From NCBI RefSeq assembly GCF_000721605.1, contig NZ_JOIZ01000021.1, positions 138,335 to 202,334 of the forward strand: a stretch of DNA of 64,000 nucleotides, written 5' to 3'. This DNA is from Streptomyces sp. NRRL S-37. GTDB lineage: Bacteria > Actinomycetota > Actinomycetes > Streptomycetales > Streptomycetaceae. The translations under genes and the position numbers were made by a program. The notes below the pieces were generated by a model, which worked only from the letters and a program-made list of their open reading frames with translations, searched no databases and was not told where the DNA came from. This document shows, in pieces, positions 41,566 through 49,663 of this stretch (position 1 is its first letter; every line of letters starts with the position of its first letter).

Positions 41566-41690
41566 GGTTTCCCCCTGCGCTCGCGTATGGGGCCGTAATC
41601 CGGTCAGCGAATCCCCTCCACGATAGCCGCCGAACGGCCTCGCGGAAGCGGGTGTTGACAAGACGGCGGCCCCCTCATCTGCGGCGCCGA

Positions 41691-41712
41691 CCCCCTGGCA
41701 TATGCCAGGGGG
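41691..41712. promoter_or_regulatory. 22-bp perfect palindrome between ehuA and iclR
   Basis: The sequence is CCCCCTGGCAT followed by its exact complement (41691-41712). It lies 49 bp after the ehuA stop and about 125 bp before the iclR start. It could be an operator for the IclR protein or a terminator for the transporter operon; no T-run is present, which slightly favours an operator. Confidence 0.6.
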
Positions 41713-41760
41713 ATGACCCAGGGCGTGGACCTCGGGAGTTGCCCCGCTCACGGTCCGTCA

Positions 41761-42552
41761 TCACAGCACCGCGCTGAGGAATTCCCGTGTCCGGTCGTGC
41801 TCCGGCTCGCTGAAGATCTTCTCCGGCGCGCCCTGCTCGATGATCCGGCCCTGGTCGAACATCAGCACCTGGTCGGAGATGTCCCGGGCGAAGTTCATCT
41901 CGTGGGTCACACAGAGCATGGTGATGTCGGTGGAGCGGGCGATGTCCCGCAGCACGTCCAGGACGCCCGCGACCAGCTCCGGGTCGAGCGCCGAGGTCAC
42001 CTCGTCCAGCAGCAGCACCTGCGGCCGCATCGCCAGCGCCCGCGCGATCGCCACCCGCTGCTGCTGACCGCCGGAGAGCTGCGCGGGGTGCTTGTCGAGG
42101 TGGTCGGTCAGCCCGACCATCTCCAGCAGCTCCCGTGCCCGCTCCTCGGCCGCGTCCTTGGACATGCCGAGCACGGTGACCGGGGCCTCGGTGATGTTCC
42201 GCAGCACCGTCATGTTCGGGAACAGGTTGAACTGCTGGAACACCATCCCGATCTTCTTGCGGACCTCGCGGACCTGCTTCTCCGGCGCCGGGAAGAGCCG
42301 CTCCCCGTCGACGGTGACCGTGCCCTCGTCGGGCTTCAGCAGCGTCATCAGCAGCCGCAGGATCGTGGTCTTGCCCGAACCGGACGGGCCGATCAGCGTG
42401 ACGTGCTTGCCGGCGTCCACGGAGAAGTCCAGGTGGTCCAGGACCGTGTGGTCCCCGAACCGCTTGGTGACCTGCTCCAGCCGGATCAGCTCGCCGCTGC
42501 CCGCCGTGCTCTGCGGCTTCTTGGCGAACGGGGTGTGGGTGTCAGTGGACAA
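41761..42552 (-). CDS. ehuA: Polar amino acid / ectoine ABC transporter, ATPase EhuA
   Basis: 263 aa from TTG 42552, chosen because GGAG lies seven bases upstream; it overlaps the ehuD stop by 11 bp. Walker A GPSGSGKTTIL, Q-loop VFQQFNLFPNMTVLRN, signature LSGGQQQRVAIARAL, Walker B LLLDEVTSALDPE and the H-loop His in VTHEM are all intact. The family is the amino-acid ATPase type. The ectoine (Ehu) name rests on operon structure and remembered similarity; another amino acid is possible. Confidence 0.8.
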   Translation of the reverse strand: MSTDTHTPFAKKPQSTAGSGELIRLEQVTKRFGDHTVLDHLDFSVDAGKHVTLIGPSGSGKTTILRLLMTLLKPDEGTVTVDGERLFPAPEKQVREVRKKIGMVFQQFNLFPNMTVLRNITEAPVTVLGMSKDAAEERARELLEMVGLTDHLDKHPAQLSGGQQQRVAIARALAMRPQVLLLDEVTSALDPELVAGVLDVLRDIARSTDITMLCVTHEMNFARDISDQVLMFDQGRIIEQGAPEKIFSEPEHDRTREFLSAVL

Positions 42553-43192
42553 GGCGTCGCTCCAGGGCTCGCAGGGCAAGGGAGGCCAGGTAGGAGATGA
42601 CGATGAAGGCGAAGCCGATCACCGTCAGCGGCTCGGTGAACTGGAAGTTCTGCTGCGAGAACAGCCGCGCCTCACCGAGCATCTCCAGCACGGTGATGGC
42701 CATCAGCAGCGGCGTGTCCTTCAGCATCGAGATGACGTAGTTGCCGAGCGCGGGCACCACCCGGCGCACGGCCTGCGGCAGGATCACCGCGGTCCACGTC
42801 CGGCGCAGCGGCAGGTTCAGCGCCGTCGCCGCCTCCCACTGGCCCACCGGCACGGCCTCGATGCCCGCGCGGTAGACCTGCATCGTGTACGTCGAGTAGT
42901 GCAGCCCGATGGCGAAGACACCGGTGGTCAGCGCCGAGAAGGTCATGCCCCACTCGGGCAGCACGTAGAACAGGAAGAAGAGCTGCACCAGCAGCGGGGT
43001 GTTGCGGACGAACTCCGTCACCGCCCCGACCGGCCAGGTCACCCAGCGCGTCGGCACCCGCATCAGCAGCGCCCACACCAGGCCCAGCGCGAACGAGATC
43101 AGCGAGCCCAGGACCAGGATCTGCAGGGTGACCAGCAGACCGTCCCAGAAGTGCGGCATGAAGTCGGAGACCGCGCTCCAGTCCCACGTCAC
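42542..43192 (-). CDS. ehuD: ABC transporter permease EhuD
   Basis: 216 aa, GTG start overlapping the ehuC stop (GTGA). About five membrane helices with the HisM-type permease signature TEFVRNTPLLVQLFFLFYVLP and the EAA-loop EAATALNLPLRRTWTAVILPQAVRRVVPALGN, which docks to the ATPase. It forms the channel with EhuC. Confidence 0.82.
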   Translation of the reverse strand: MTWDWSAVSDFMPHFWDGLLVTLQILVLGSLISFALGLVWALLMRVPTRWVTWPVGAVTEFVRNTPLLVQLFFLFYVLPEWGMTFSALTTGVFAIGLHYSTYTMQVYRAGIEAVPVGQWEAATALNLPLRRTWTAVILPQAVRRVVPALGNYVISMLKDTPLLMAITVLEMLGEARLFSQQNFQFTEPLTVIGFAFIVISYLASLALRALERRLVH

Positions 43193-43890
43193 GAGACACC
43201 ACTTCCCTCGGGCACGCGCACGGCGGCGGTCTTCCTCTGCGGCGTCCTGCCGACTCCCGCCTTCAGCTTCTTCTCCAGACCGCGCATCAGGCGGGTCAGC
43301 AGGAAGGCGATCACGAAGTAGATCAGCAGGACGTACGTGTAGATCTCCGCGCTCTCCTGCAGCGCCAGCCGCACCAGGTTGGCGCTGAACGCCAGGTCGC
43401 CCATGCCCATGATCGACACCAGGGCGGTGCCCTTGAGCAGCTCGATCAGCAGGTTGGAGAAGGGCGGGATCATCTCCGGCACCGCCTGCGGCAGCAGGAT
43501 CAGTTTCATCCGCTGCCAGGGCGTGAAGCTGAGCGCGATACCGCCCTCACGCTGGGCCGGGTCGACCGCGGCGAGCGCGCCGCGCACGATCTCCGAGCCG
43601 TACGCCCCGTAGGTCAGGCCGAGTGCCAGCGTGCCCGCCCACAGCGGCACGAGCTGCCAGCCGAAGGCCGGGGGCAGCACGAAGAACACCCAGAAGATCA
43701 TCACCAGTGCCGAGGTCCCGCGGAACACCTCGGTGTAGAAGCCGGCGAGGAAGCGGACGATCCACAGCCGGTGGGTGCGCGCGACGCCCACGACGAAGGA
43801 GACCGCCGTCGCCAGCAGCGCGCTGAGCACCAGCAGTTGGACGGTGACCCAGACACCGTCGAGTACGCGTTCCCAGAGACCCGATGTCAT
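43189..43890 (-). CDS. ehuC: ABC transporter permease EhuC
   Basis: 233 aa; ATG overlaps the ehuB stop (ATGA). Membrane helices plus TEVFRGTSALVMIFWVFFVLP and the EAA-like loop REGGIALSFTPWQRMKLILLPQAVPEMIPPFSN. A basic C-terminal tail extends past the last helix. Confidence 0.82.
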   Translation of the reverse strand: MTSGLWERVLDGVWVTVQLLVLSALLATAVSFVVGVARTHRLWIVRFLAGFYTEVFRGTSALVMIFWVFFVLPPAFGWQLVPLWAGTLALGLTYGAYGSEIVRGALAAVDPAQREGGIALSFTPWQRMKLILLPQAVPEMIPPFSNLLIELLKGTALVSIMGMGDLAFSANLVRLALQESAEIYTYVLLIYFVIAFLLTRLMRGLEKKLKAGVGRTPQRKTAAVRVPEGSGVS

Positions 43891-44801
43891 CCGCCGCAGA
43901 GCTCCTTCGCGGTCATGTCCGTCATCTCGTCCTCGGTGAAACCGAAGGGCTTGAGGATCCGGAGGAGCTCGCCGCTGTTCTTCAGCTTGCGCAGTTCGGC
44001 GTTGAAGGCGTCCCGCAGGCCGGTCTCGTTCGGCCGGAAGGCGAAGCCGCCGCCGTCGACGTGCGGCTTCCCGCCGACGACCGGCTTGAAGGGCTCCGTC
44101 ACCTCGGCCTTGGCCGACTTCTTCACCACTTCGCGGGTGGTGAGGGCGGTCCCGGCGAAGACGTCGGCGCGTCCGGCCTCGACGGCGTTCAGGCCGGCGA
44201 CCTGATCGGGGACGATCAGGATGTCGCTCTCCTCGTACCCGGCCTCGACGGCGTACGCGATCTCCGCGTACCCGGTGCCGGTGGCGAACTTCGCCTTCTT
44301 CTTGACGACGTCCCGGTAGTCGTGCAGGCCCTTCGGGTTGCCCTTGCGCACGATGAACGAGTCGAGCATCTGGTAGTCGGGGTCGGAGAAGATGACCTGC
44401 TGACAGCGGTCGGGGTTGATGTACATCCCGGCGGCCACGACGTCGAACTGCTGCGAGTTCAGCCCGGGTATGAGCGAGCCGAACTCGGTGGGGACGGGCT
44501 GCACCCGGTCCACGCCCAGCCGTTGGAAAATGACCTTGGCCAGCTCCGGCGCCTCACCGGTCAGATCACCGTTCTTGTCGATGTAACCGAACGGGATCTC
44601 GCCGGCGATGCCCAGCCGGACGACGCCCGCCGCCTTGAGCCGGTCGAGCAGGTCACCGCCGCCCGTGGCCGCCGCCGTGGGCACGCGGGAACAGCCCGCG
44701 GCACCCAGCGCGCCGAGCGCCGCGACCCCCGCGAGCAGCGACCGGCGTGAGGGCCCGGAGGCATCCCGGAATCGTCTCAGTGGTTGCAGTGGTGGAGCCA
44801 T
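43887..44801 (-). CDS. ehuB: Solute-binding lipoprotein EhuB
   Basis: 304 aa from ATG 44801. An RR-type signal (PSRRSLLAGVAALGALGAAGC) ends in a lipobox Cys. The type 2 periplasmic-binding fold follows: VVRLGIAGEIPFGYIDKNGDLTGEAPELAKVIFQRLG, VAAGMYINPDRCQQVIFSDPDY, KFATGTGYAEI and a late ETGLRDAFNAELRKLKNSGE. First gene of the ehuBCDA-like operon; divergent from the DUF3830 gene across about 100 bp. Preference for ectoine is inferred, not shown. Confidence 0.82.
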   Translation of the reverse strand: MAPPLQPLRRFRDASGPSRRSLLAGVAALGALGAAGCSRVPTAAATGGGDLLDRLKAAGVVRLGIAGEIPFGYIDKNGDLTGEAPELAKVIFQRLGVDRVQPVPTEFGSLIPGLNSQQFDVVAAGMYINPDRCQQVIFSDPDYQMLDSFIVRKGNPKGLHDYRDVVKKKAKFATGTGYAEIAYAVEAGYEESDILIVPDQVAGLNAVEAGRADVFAGTALTTREVVKKSAKAEVTEPFKPVVGGKPHVDGGGFAFRPNETGLRDAFNAELRKLKNSGELLRILKPFGFTEDEMTDMTAKELCGG

Positions 44802-44898
44802 GGCGGCGCCGCTACCCGAAGCGATGCGAGTTATTCCGGCCAATTTCGGCCCCGTTCGGCGGTCGGGCGGTGTTGACCGGCGCGGGACGATGGGGGGC

Positions 44899-45396
44899 AT
44901 GGCAGACCGATATCTCGAGATCTCCCTGGTCAAGCGTGGAATCAGCTGCACGGCCCGACTGCTCGACGAGCGGGCGCCGATCACCTGCGAAGCCGTCTGG
45001 AAATCTCTCCCGCTGTCCGGCGACGTCTACCACGCCAAGTACGCACGCAACGAGATCTACGCCCTCTTCCCGCCCTTCGCGGACACGGAACCGCCCCTGG
45101 AGAACCCGACGGTCACCCCCATTCCGGGCGACCTGTGCTACTTCTCCTTCGCGGGCGCCGAGTTGGGCACGCGGTCCTACGGCTACGACCGCGAGGTCCG
45201 CCCCGGTACGACGGTCGTGGACCTGGCCCTGTTCTACGAGCGCAACAACCTCCTCCTCAACGGCGACGTGGGCTGGGTCCCCGGCACCGTCTGGGGCCAG
45301 GTGGTGGAGGGCCTGCCCCCCATGGCCGACGCCTGCAACAACCTGTGGCGCACAGGCGCAGCAGAAGAAACCCTCAGCTTCCGCAGGGCACCGTAG
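44899..45396 (+). CDS. DUF3830 family protein
   Basis: 165 aa from ATG 44899 (G-rich ribosome site immediately upstream; an ATG nine bases earlier is possible). The N-terminal segment RYLEISLVKRGISCTARLLDERAPITCEAVWKSLPL and a later GDLCYF match DUF3830, a cyclophilin-like-fold family usually encoded with amidases and amino-acid transporters, as here. Function unknown; a catabolic role with the amidase and transporter is likely. Confidence 0.82.
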   Translation: MADRYLEISLVKRGISCTARLLDERAPITCEAVWKSLPLSGDVYHAKYARNEIYALFPPFADTEPPLENPTVTPIPGDLCYFSFAGAELGTRSYGYDREVRPGTTVVDLALFYERNNLLLNGDVGWVPGTVWGQVVEGLPPMADACNNLWRTGAAEETLSFRRAP

Positions 45397-45415
45397 CCAC
45401 CCGGCTACGAGCACT

Positions 45416-45463
45416 CGCACCGCCCCAGCTGCGGGCAGCCGCACCGCCCCAGCTGCGGGCAGT
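45416..45463. repeat. Two 24-bp tandem repeats downstream of the DUF3830 gene
   Basis: The unit GCACCGCCCCAGCTGCGGGC plus AG recurs at a 24-bp spacing (45417 and 45441). The CAGCTGCGGGCAGTCGTGCC tail resembles an interspersed motif that is frequent in Streptomyces intergenic DNA; it adjoins the 52-bp repeat at 45490. Confidence 0.75.
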
Positions 45464-45481
45464 CGTGCCTCCCCCAGTGCC

Positions 45482-46900
45482 TCAAGGGCCTGGGAGGTAC
45501 CCCCAGGGCGGCACGGGTGGGCGATGGGGGTCCCCCCGCTCGGCGTGCGCACCCCGCAGCACCAGATCGTCCCGGTGCCGGGCGGCCACCAGTTGCAGCC
45601 CGACGGGCAGCCCGTCGGCGTCGGTGCCGACGGGCACCGTCGCGGCGGGCTGCTGGGTCATGTTGAACGGATACGTGAACGGCGTCCACCCCGTCCACCG
45701 GCGCCAGCCACCCTCCTTCGGCACCTCCACCCCCGCCTCGAACGCCGTGACCGGCACGGTCGGGGTGACCAGCAGGTCGTAGCGGTCGTGGAAGCGCCCC
45801 ATCCGCCGCCCCAGGGCCATCCGGACATCCACCGCGGCCAGATACTCCAGCGCCGAGTACCGCGCCCCGGCACCGCGGATCTCCCGCAGCCCCGGATCGA
45901 GCACCTCCCGCTGCTCCCGCGTGAGGTGCTGGGTCACCCGTGCCGCACCGGCGAACCACAGGGTGTGGAAGGCCTCCACCGGGTCGGTGAGATCGGGGTC
46001 GGTCTCCTCGACGTACGCGCCGAGCCCGGCCAGCCGCTCCACCGCCCGCCGCACCGCCGCCGCGACCTCGGGCCGCACCCGCACCTGACCGCCCAGCGAC
46101 GGCGAGTACGCCACCCGCAGCCCGCGCACCCCGCCCGCGAGCCCCTCCCGGAACGAGCCGGAGGCCGGCGCGAGCGCCGACCAGTCACGGGAGTCCGGGC
46201 CGCCGATCACATCCATCAGCAGCGCCGCGTCCGCCGCGTCCCGGGTCATCGGACCGACGTGCGCCAGCGTGCCGAACGCGCTCGCCGGATACAGCGGCAC
46301 CCTCCCGTACGTCGGCTTCAGCCCGAAGATCCCGCAGAACGCGGCCGGGATACGGACACTGCCCCCGCCGTCCGTGCCCAGCGCGAGGGGTCCCGCGCCC
46401 AGCGCCACGGCCGCCGCCGCGCCCCCGCTGGACCCGCCCGCCGTGCGCGTCGGGTCGTGCGGGTTGCGCGTGACGCCGCTCAGCGGAGAGTCCGTCACGC
46501 CCTTCCAGCCGAACTCGGGGGTCGTCGTCTTGCCCAGGAACACCGCGCCGTGCCCGCGCAGCCGGGCCACCGAGGGCGCGTCCTCGTCCCAGCGGCCCGC
46601 CGCCGGGGCGATGGTCAGCGAACCCTTCAGGGTCGGGGCGCCGCGCAGCAGCAGGATGTCCTTCACCGTGACCGGCACCCCGTCCAGCAGCCCGCACGGC
46701 TCACCGCGCCGCCACCGCTCCTCCGACGCCCGTGCCCGCTCCAGCGCCTCCTCGGCGAACAGCCGGACGAACGCGTTCACCTCCGGCTGGATCTCCTCGG
46801 CCCGCTCCAGCGCCGCCCGGACCACCTCCACCGGGCTGAACTCACCCCCGCGGTAACCGTCGAGGAGTCGTACGGCGGTCAGCTCGGTGAGCTCGGACAT
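45482..46900 (-). CDS. Amidase-signature family protein with repeat-derived C terminus
   Basis: 472 aa from ATG 46900. The amidase-signature triad is intact: Lys in PVTVKDILLLRG, the Gly/Ser loop TAGGSSGGAAAAVALG, and TDGGGSVRIPAAFCGIFGLKPTYG. It hydrolyses a C-N amide bond; the neighbouring transporter suggests a small carboxamide. The final 17 or so residues (from ERGDPHR to YLPGP) come from a 52-bp dispersed repeat, replacing the family's usual last helix. The core is complete, so activity may remain. Confidence 0.85.
   Translation of the reverse strand: MSELTELTAVRLLDGYRGGEFSPVEVVRAALERAEEIQPEVNAFVRLFAEEALERARASEERWRRGEPCGLLDGVPVTVKDILLLRGAPTLKGSLTIAPAAGRWDEDAPSVARLRGHGAVFLGKTTTPEFGWKGVTDSPLSGVTRNPHDPTRTAGGSSGGAAAAVALGAGPLALGTDGGGSVRIPAAFCGIFGLKPTYGRVPLYPASAFGTLAHVGPMTRDAADAALLMDVIGGPDSRDWSALAPASGSFREGLAGGVRGLRVAYSPSLGGQVRVRPEVAAAVRRAVERLAGLGAYVEETDPDLTDPVEAFHTLWFAGAARVTQHLTREQREVLDPGLREIRGAGARYSALEYLAAVDVRMALGRRMGRFHDRYDLLVTPTVPVTAFEAGVEVPKEGGWRRWTGWTPFTYPFNMTQQPAATVPVGTDADGLPVGLQLVAARHRDDLVLRGAHAERGDPHRPPVPPWGYLPGP
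45490..45541. repeat. 52-bp dispersed repeat, copy 1 (inside amidase 3' end)
   Basis: Identical, in inverted orientation, to 63949-64000. It is read as the last codons of the amidase gene. Confidence 0.9.
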
Positions 46901-46917
46901 CCGGCCTCCTGGATACG

Positions 46918-47076
46918 TCAGTGACCCGGTACATACCCGCGCTGCTTGTCGACCACGTTCCTCAGCGGCCGGCCCGCCGCCCACAGCTCGAACAACTTCA
47001 CGAACTGCTCGCCGAGTTCGTCCCGCCAGCCGGCCGTGTCCCCGCTCATGTGCGGCGACACGATCAGCCCCGGGAG
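46918..47076 (-). pseudogene. Remnant of a D-2-hydroxyacid dehydrogenase (last 52 codons)
   Basis: The minus-strand frame reads LPGLIVSPHMSGDTAGWRDE and continues to VVDKQRGYVPGH before a TGA, the typical tail of NAD-dependent D-2-hydroxyacid dehydrogenases including the catalytic-His SPHMSGD motif. Upstream of about 47076 the similarity stops and the maleate-isomerase-like gene begins on the other strand. The Rossmann domain and start are missing, so a deletion joined the two genes tail-to-head. The stop lies 18 bp before the amidase start, so the intact ancestor probably shared that operon. Confidence 0.75.
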
Positions 47077-47908
47077 CCGACGCGGTGTCGGTGTCGTCGC
47101 CCCCTTCGGCTTCGCGCTGGACCGCGAGCTGTGGCGCTGGGTGCCGGACGAGGTGTCCCTGCACCTCACCCGCACGCCGTACGTGCCGGTCGAGGTGAGT
47201 CTCGACCTGGCCCGGCTGATCAGCGAGCACGAGACGCGCGGCGACGCGGTGCGCACCCTCGCCGCGGTCGCGCCCGAGGTCGTCGCCCACGCCTGTACGT
47301 CGGGCAGCTTCGTCGGCGGGATCGTCGGCGGGATCGTCGGCGAGCGCGCGATGTGCGAGGCGATGAGCCGGGCCGGCGTGGTCCCGGCCGTCACCACCTC
47401 CGGCGCGCTCCTCGAAGCCCTGGTGGAACTCGACGTACGCCGGGTCGCCCTGGTCACGCCGTACACCGTGTCGGTCACCCGGGCGCTGGAGAGGTATGTC
47501 GCGCGGGCCGGCGTCACGGTCACCGGGTGCGCGTACATGGGGCTGACCCGGCGGATCTGGAAGGTCACCTACCGCGAGGTGGTGGACATGGCGCGGCGGG
47601 CCGCGGTGCGCGGCCGGCTCGGCGCGGCGGACGCGCTGTTCCTCTCCTGCACCGATCTGCCGGCCTACGACGTCATCCCGCAGCTCGAAGCCGAACTGTG
47701 CATACCGGTCATCTCGGCCAACCAGGTGACCGTGTGGGCGGCGTTGCGCCGATTGGGTACCCGGGCGGTGGGACCGTATCAGGCGCTGATCGACGCGTCG
47801 GCGCGCTCCGGGACCGTACTGCCGGGCCAGGCGTCCGGCTCCGTACTCCCGGACGCGCCCGGCGTGCCCGGCGTGCCGGAAGAGAAGCAGCAGGAAGGCT
47901 GGACATGA
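47048..47908 (+). CDS. Maleate cis-trans isomerase-like protein (Asp/Glu racemase superfamily), altered 5' end
   Basis: 286 aa if read from ATG 47048. The racemase-superfamily core begins at RRGVGVVAPFGFALDRELWRWVPDEVSLHLTRTPY and includes the first Cys motif VVAHACTSGSFVGG and the second FLSCTDLPAYDV, the two catalytic cysteines of maleate isomerase and arylmalonate decarboxylase. The proposed start lies in sequence antisense to the dehydrogenase remnant, with no visible ribosome site, so the native 5' end was probably lost. Related proteins (EutA-type) occur in ectoine catabolic loci. Expression is uncertain; the catalytic core is intact. Confidence 0.7.
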   Translation: MCGDTISPGSRRGVGVVAPFGFALDRELWRWVPDEVSLHLTRTPYVPVEVSLDLARLISEHETRGDAVRTLAAVAPEVVAHACTSGSFVGGIVGGIVGERAMCEAMSRAGVVPAVTTSGALLEALVELDVRRVALVTPYTVSVTRALERYVARAGVTVTGCAYMGLTRRIWKVTYREVVDMARRAAVRGRLGAADALFLSCTDLPAYDVIPQLEAELCIPVISANQVTVWAALRRLGTRAVGPYQALIDASARSGTVLPGQASGSVLPDAPGVPGVPEEKQQEGWT

Positions 47909-48636
47909 CCGCACTGGGATTCCTCTACCCGGGCCACTCCGCAGAGGACGACTATCCGCGTATCGAGCAGTTGCTGGGCAGCGACATCCGGGTGGACCTG
48001 GTGCACACCGACATCGGTGAGGACGCGCACCGGGTGGACGCGCTGCGGGAGATGGGCTCACCCGAGCGGCTGGCGGCGGGCCTGCAGCAGTTGCGCCTCT
48101 CGGGCGCCGAGGCGGTGGTGTGGGCCTGCACCAGCGGCGGTTTCGTGCACGGCTGGGAGGGCGCTCACGAGCAGGTGCGGGGCCTCGCCCTGGCGGCGGG
48201 GATGCCGGCGTCGTCGACGTCGTTCGCCTTCACGCACGCGGTGCGGGAGGTCGGGGCGCGGCGGGTCGCCGTCGGCGCGACCTACCCGGACGACGTGGCC
48301 GTGCTCTTCGCGGACTTCCTGCGGGCCGGCGGCGTGGAGGTGACCGGGGTGCGGAGCTCCGGGATCGTCACGGCGGCGGAGGTCGGCACCTGGGGCGAGG
48401 AGGAGCTGTTCGCGCTGGCCCGCGCGGCCGACACCCCGGACGCGGACGCGCTGCTGCTGCCGGACACGGCCCTGCACACGGTGGCGCACCTCCCCGCCCT
48501 GGAGAAGGAGCTGGGCAAGCCGGTCCTGACCGCCAACCAGGTCACGGTCTGGGAGGCCCTGAGGCTGGCGGACCGCAGGGTGAACGCCCCGGAACTGGGC
48601 GCGCTGTTCACCCGGGAGCCGATCGTCCAGGTCTGA
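47905..48636 (+). CDS. Second maleate-isomerase-like protein
   Basis: 243 aa; ATG 47905 overlaps the stop of the previous gene (ATGA), with a CAGGAAGG site upstream. Same superfamily and plan: GFLYPGHSAEDDYPRIEQLL, the first Cys in VVWACTSGGFVHGW, a SFAFTHAVREVGARRVAVGATYPDDVA segment, and LLLPDTALHTV where the second Cys is expected. That second Cys is replaced (PDTAL), so this copy probably is not a two-cysteine isomerase and may act as a partner subunit. This inference rests on the visible motif alone. Confidence 0.8.
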   Translation: MTALGFLYPGHSAEDDYPRIEQLLGSDIRVDLVHTDIGEDAHRVDALREMGSPERLAAGLQQLRLSGAEAVVWACTSGGFVHGWEGAHEQVRGLALAAGMPASSTSFAFTHAVREVGARRVAVGATYPDDVAVLFADFLRAGGVEVTGVRSSGIVTAAEVGTWGEEELFALARAADTPDADALLLPDTALHTVAHLPALEKELGKPVLTANQVTVWEALRLADRRVNAPELGALFTREPIVQV

Positions 48637-48736
48637 GGGCGCTCCGGTACAACCTTGATCGACTCGCGGCGGTCTCACTCCCGTGAACCCTGTGCCGCGC
48701 CTGGGCGCGGGGTGCCGGAACCAGGGAGTGAACACC

Positions 48737-49540
48737 ATGAGAGCCACCGTCGTTCGCCGTACCGTCCTGACCGCTTCCGCGGCCGCCCTCGCCCTTCTGG
48801 CCACCGCGTGCGGCGGCGGTGACGAGAAGGGCGGGAGCGGCGGGGGCGAGGCGGCGAAGAGCGACGCCGCGTCGAGCGCTCCGGCGGCCAAGGCGCTGAC
48901 CGCCGCCGAACTGGAGAAGCTCGTGATCGCCTCGGCCGACCTCAAGGACCACAAGGTCGTCGAGCCGGGCAAGGACGACGTCTCCGACCCCGGCACCCTC
49001 ACGGTCGAGCGGGCCGAGTGCGAGCCCGTCGCCCAGGCGCTGGCGTCCGTGCCGCTGGGCAAGCCGGCGGCGAGTGCCCAGCGGCTCGTCACCCAGGAGT
49101 CCGAGGCGGCGAAGAAGGGCATGCCGGACCTCGCGGAACTGACGGAGAAGGAGGCCGAGGAGGCGATGCTCGACTCCCTCGACATCACCAAGACGATGAC
49201 CTCCCTGCGGTCCTACGACGCCGACGGCGCGGAGCAGACCCTCTCCGCGCTGCGGGAGGCCGGCAAGAAGTGCGCCGGGGGCTTCGGCATGTCGGCCGAC
49301 GGCGAGAAGCAGCAGGTCACCAAGATCACCGAGGAGAAGCTCGCGGCCGGCGAGGACGCGGTCGCCTGGACGGTGGGCACCAAGATGGACGACACCTCCG
49401 CCGAGACGAAGGTCGTCGTCTTCCGTCAGGGCACCACGCTCGCCGCGTTCTCGTCCTTCAACATCGCGGCGATCACCCGGGGCGAGGCGTTCGAGCAGCC
49501 GACCGCCGTCATCGAGGCGCAGGAGGCCAAGCTCGGCTGA
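48737..49540 (+). CDS. Hypothetical lipoprotein
   Basis: 267 aa from ATG 48737 (AGGGAG upstream). Signal ends LLATAC, followed by a GGGDEKGGSGGG linker typical of Streptomyces lipoproteins. The folded part is helical and lysine/glutamate-rich, with two Cys (AECEP, KKCAGG) that could pair. It resembles LpqN/LppX-like or sensor-domain lipoproteins only in outline. No function assigned. Confidence 0.75.
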   Translation: MRATVVRRTVLTASAAALALLATACGGGDEKGGSGGGEAAKSDAASSAPAAKALTAAELEKLVIASADLKDHKVVEPGKDDVSDPGTLTVERAECEPVAQALASVPLGKPAASAQRLVTQESEAAKKGMPDLAELTEKEAEEAMLDSLDITKTMTSLRSYDADGAEQTLSALREAGKKCAGGFGMSADGEKQQVTKITEEKLAAGEDAVAWTVGTKMDDTSAETKVVVFRQGTTLAAFSSFNIAAITRGEAFEQPTAVIEAQEAKLG

Positions 49541-49624
49541 TCCGGGCCGCGCCGCGGACCGGGGTGGCGCTTCCGCCCCGGCCCGCGGGGTCCCCGGGGG
49601 CGGTGTCGTGCGGCGGACACGCAA

Positions 49625-49657
49625 GAACCCCGGTCCCGCTTTCGCGGGCCGGGGTTC
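49625..49657. terminator. Terminator hairpin of the tRNA-Gly-like gene
   Basis: GAACCCCGG-T-CCCGC (49625-49639) pairs with 49644-49657 around TTTC, one bulged base. It starts 8 bp beyond the tRNA-like 3' end on the minus strand, exactly as the true tRNA-Lys genes here are arranged; it may also serve the lipoprotein gene. Confidence 0.8.
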
Positions 49658-49663
49658 CGTTCG

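Noticed and set aside
46921..47904. In-frame upstream extension of the second isomerase gene
   Set aside because: It is the off-frame shadow of the first isomerase gene, with Arg/Gly-rich low-complexity sequence. The ATG at 47905 with its ribosome site is the real start.
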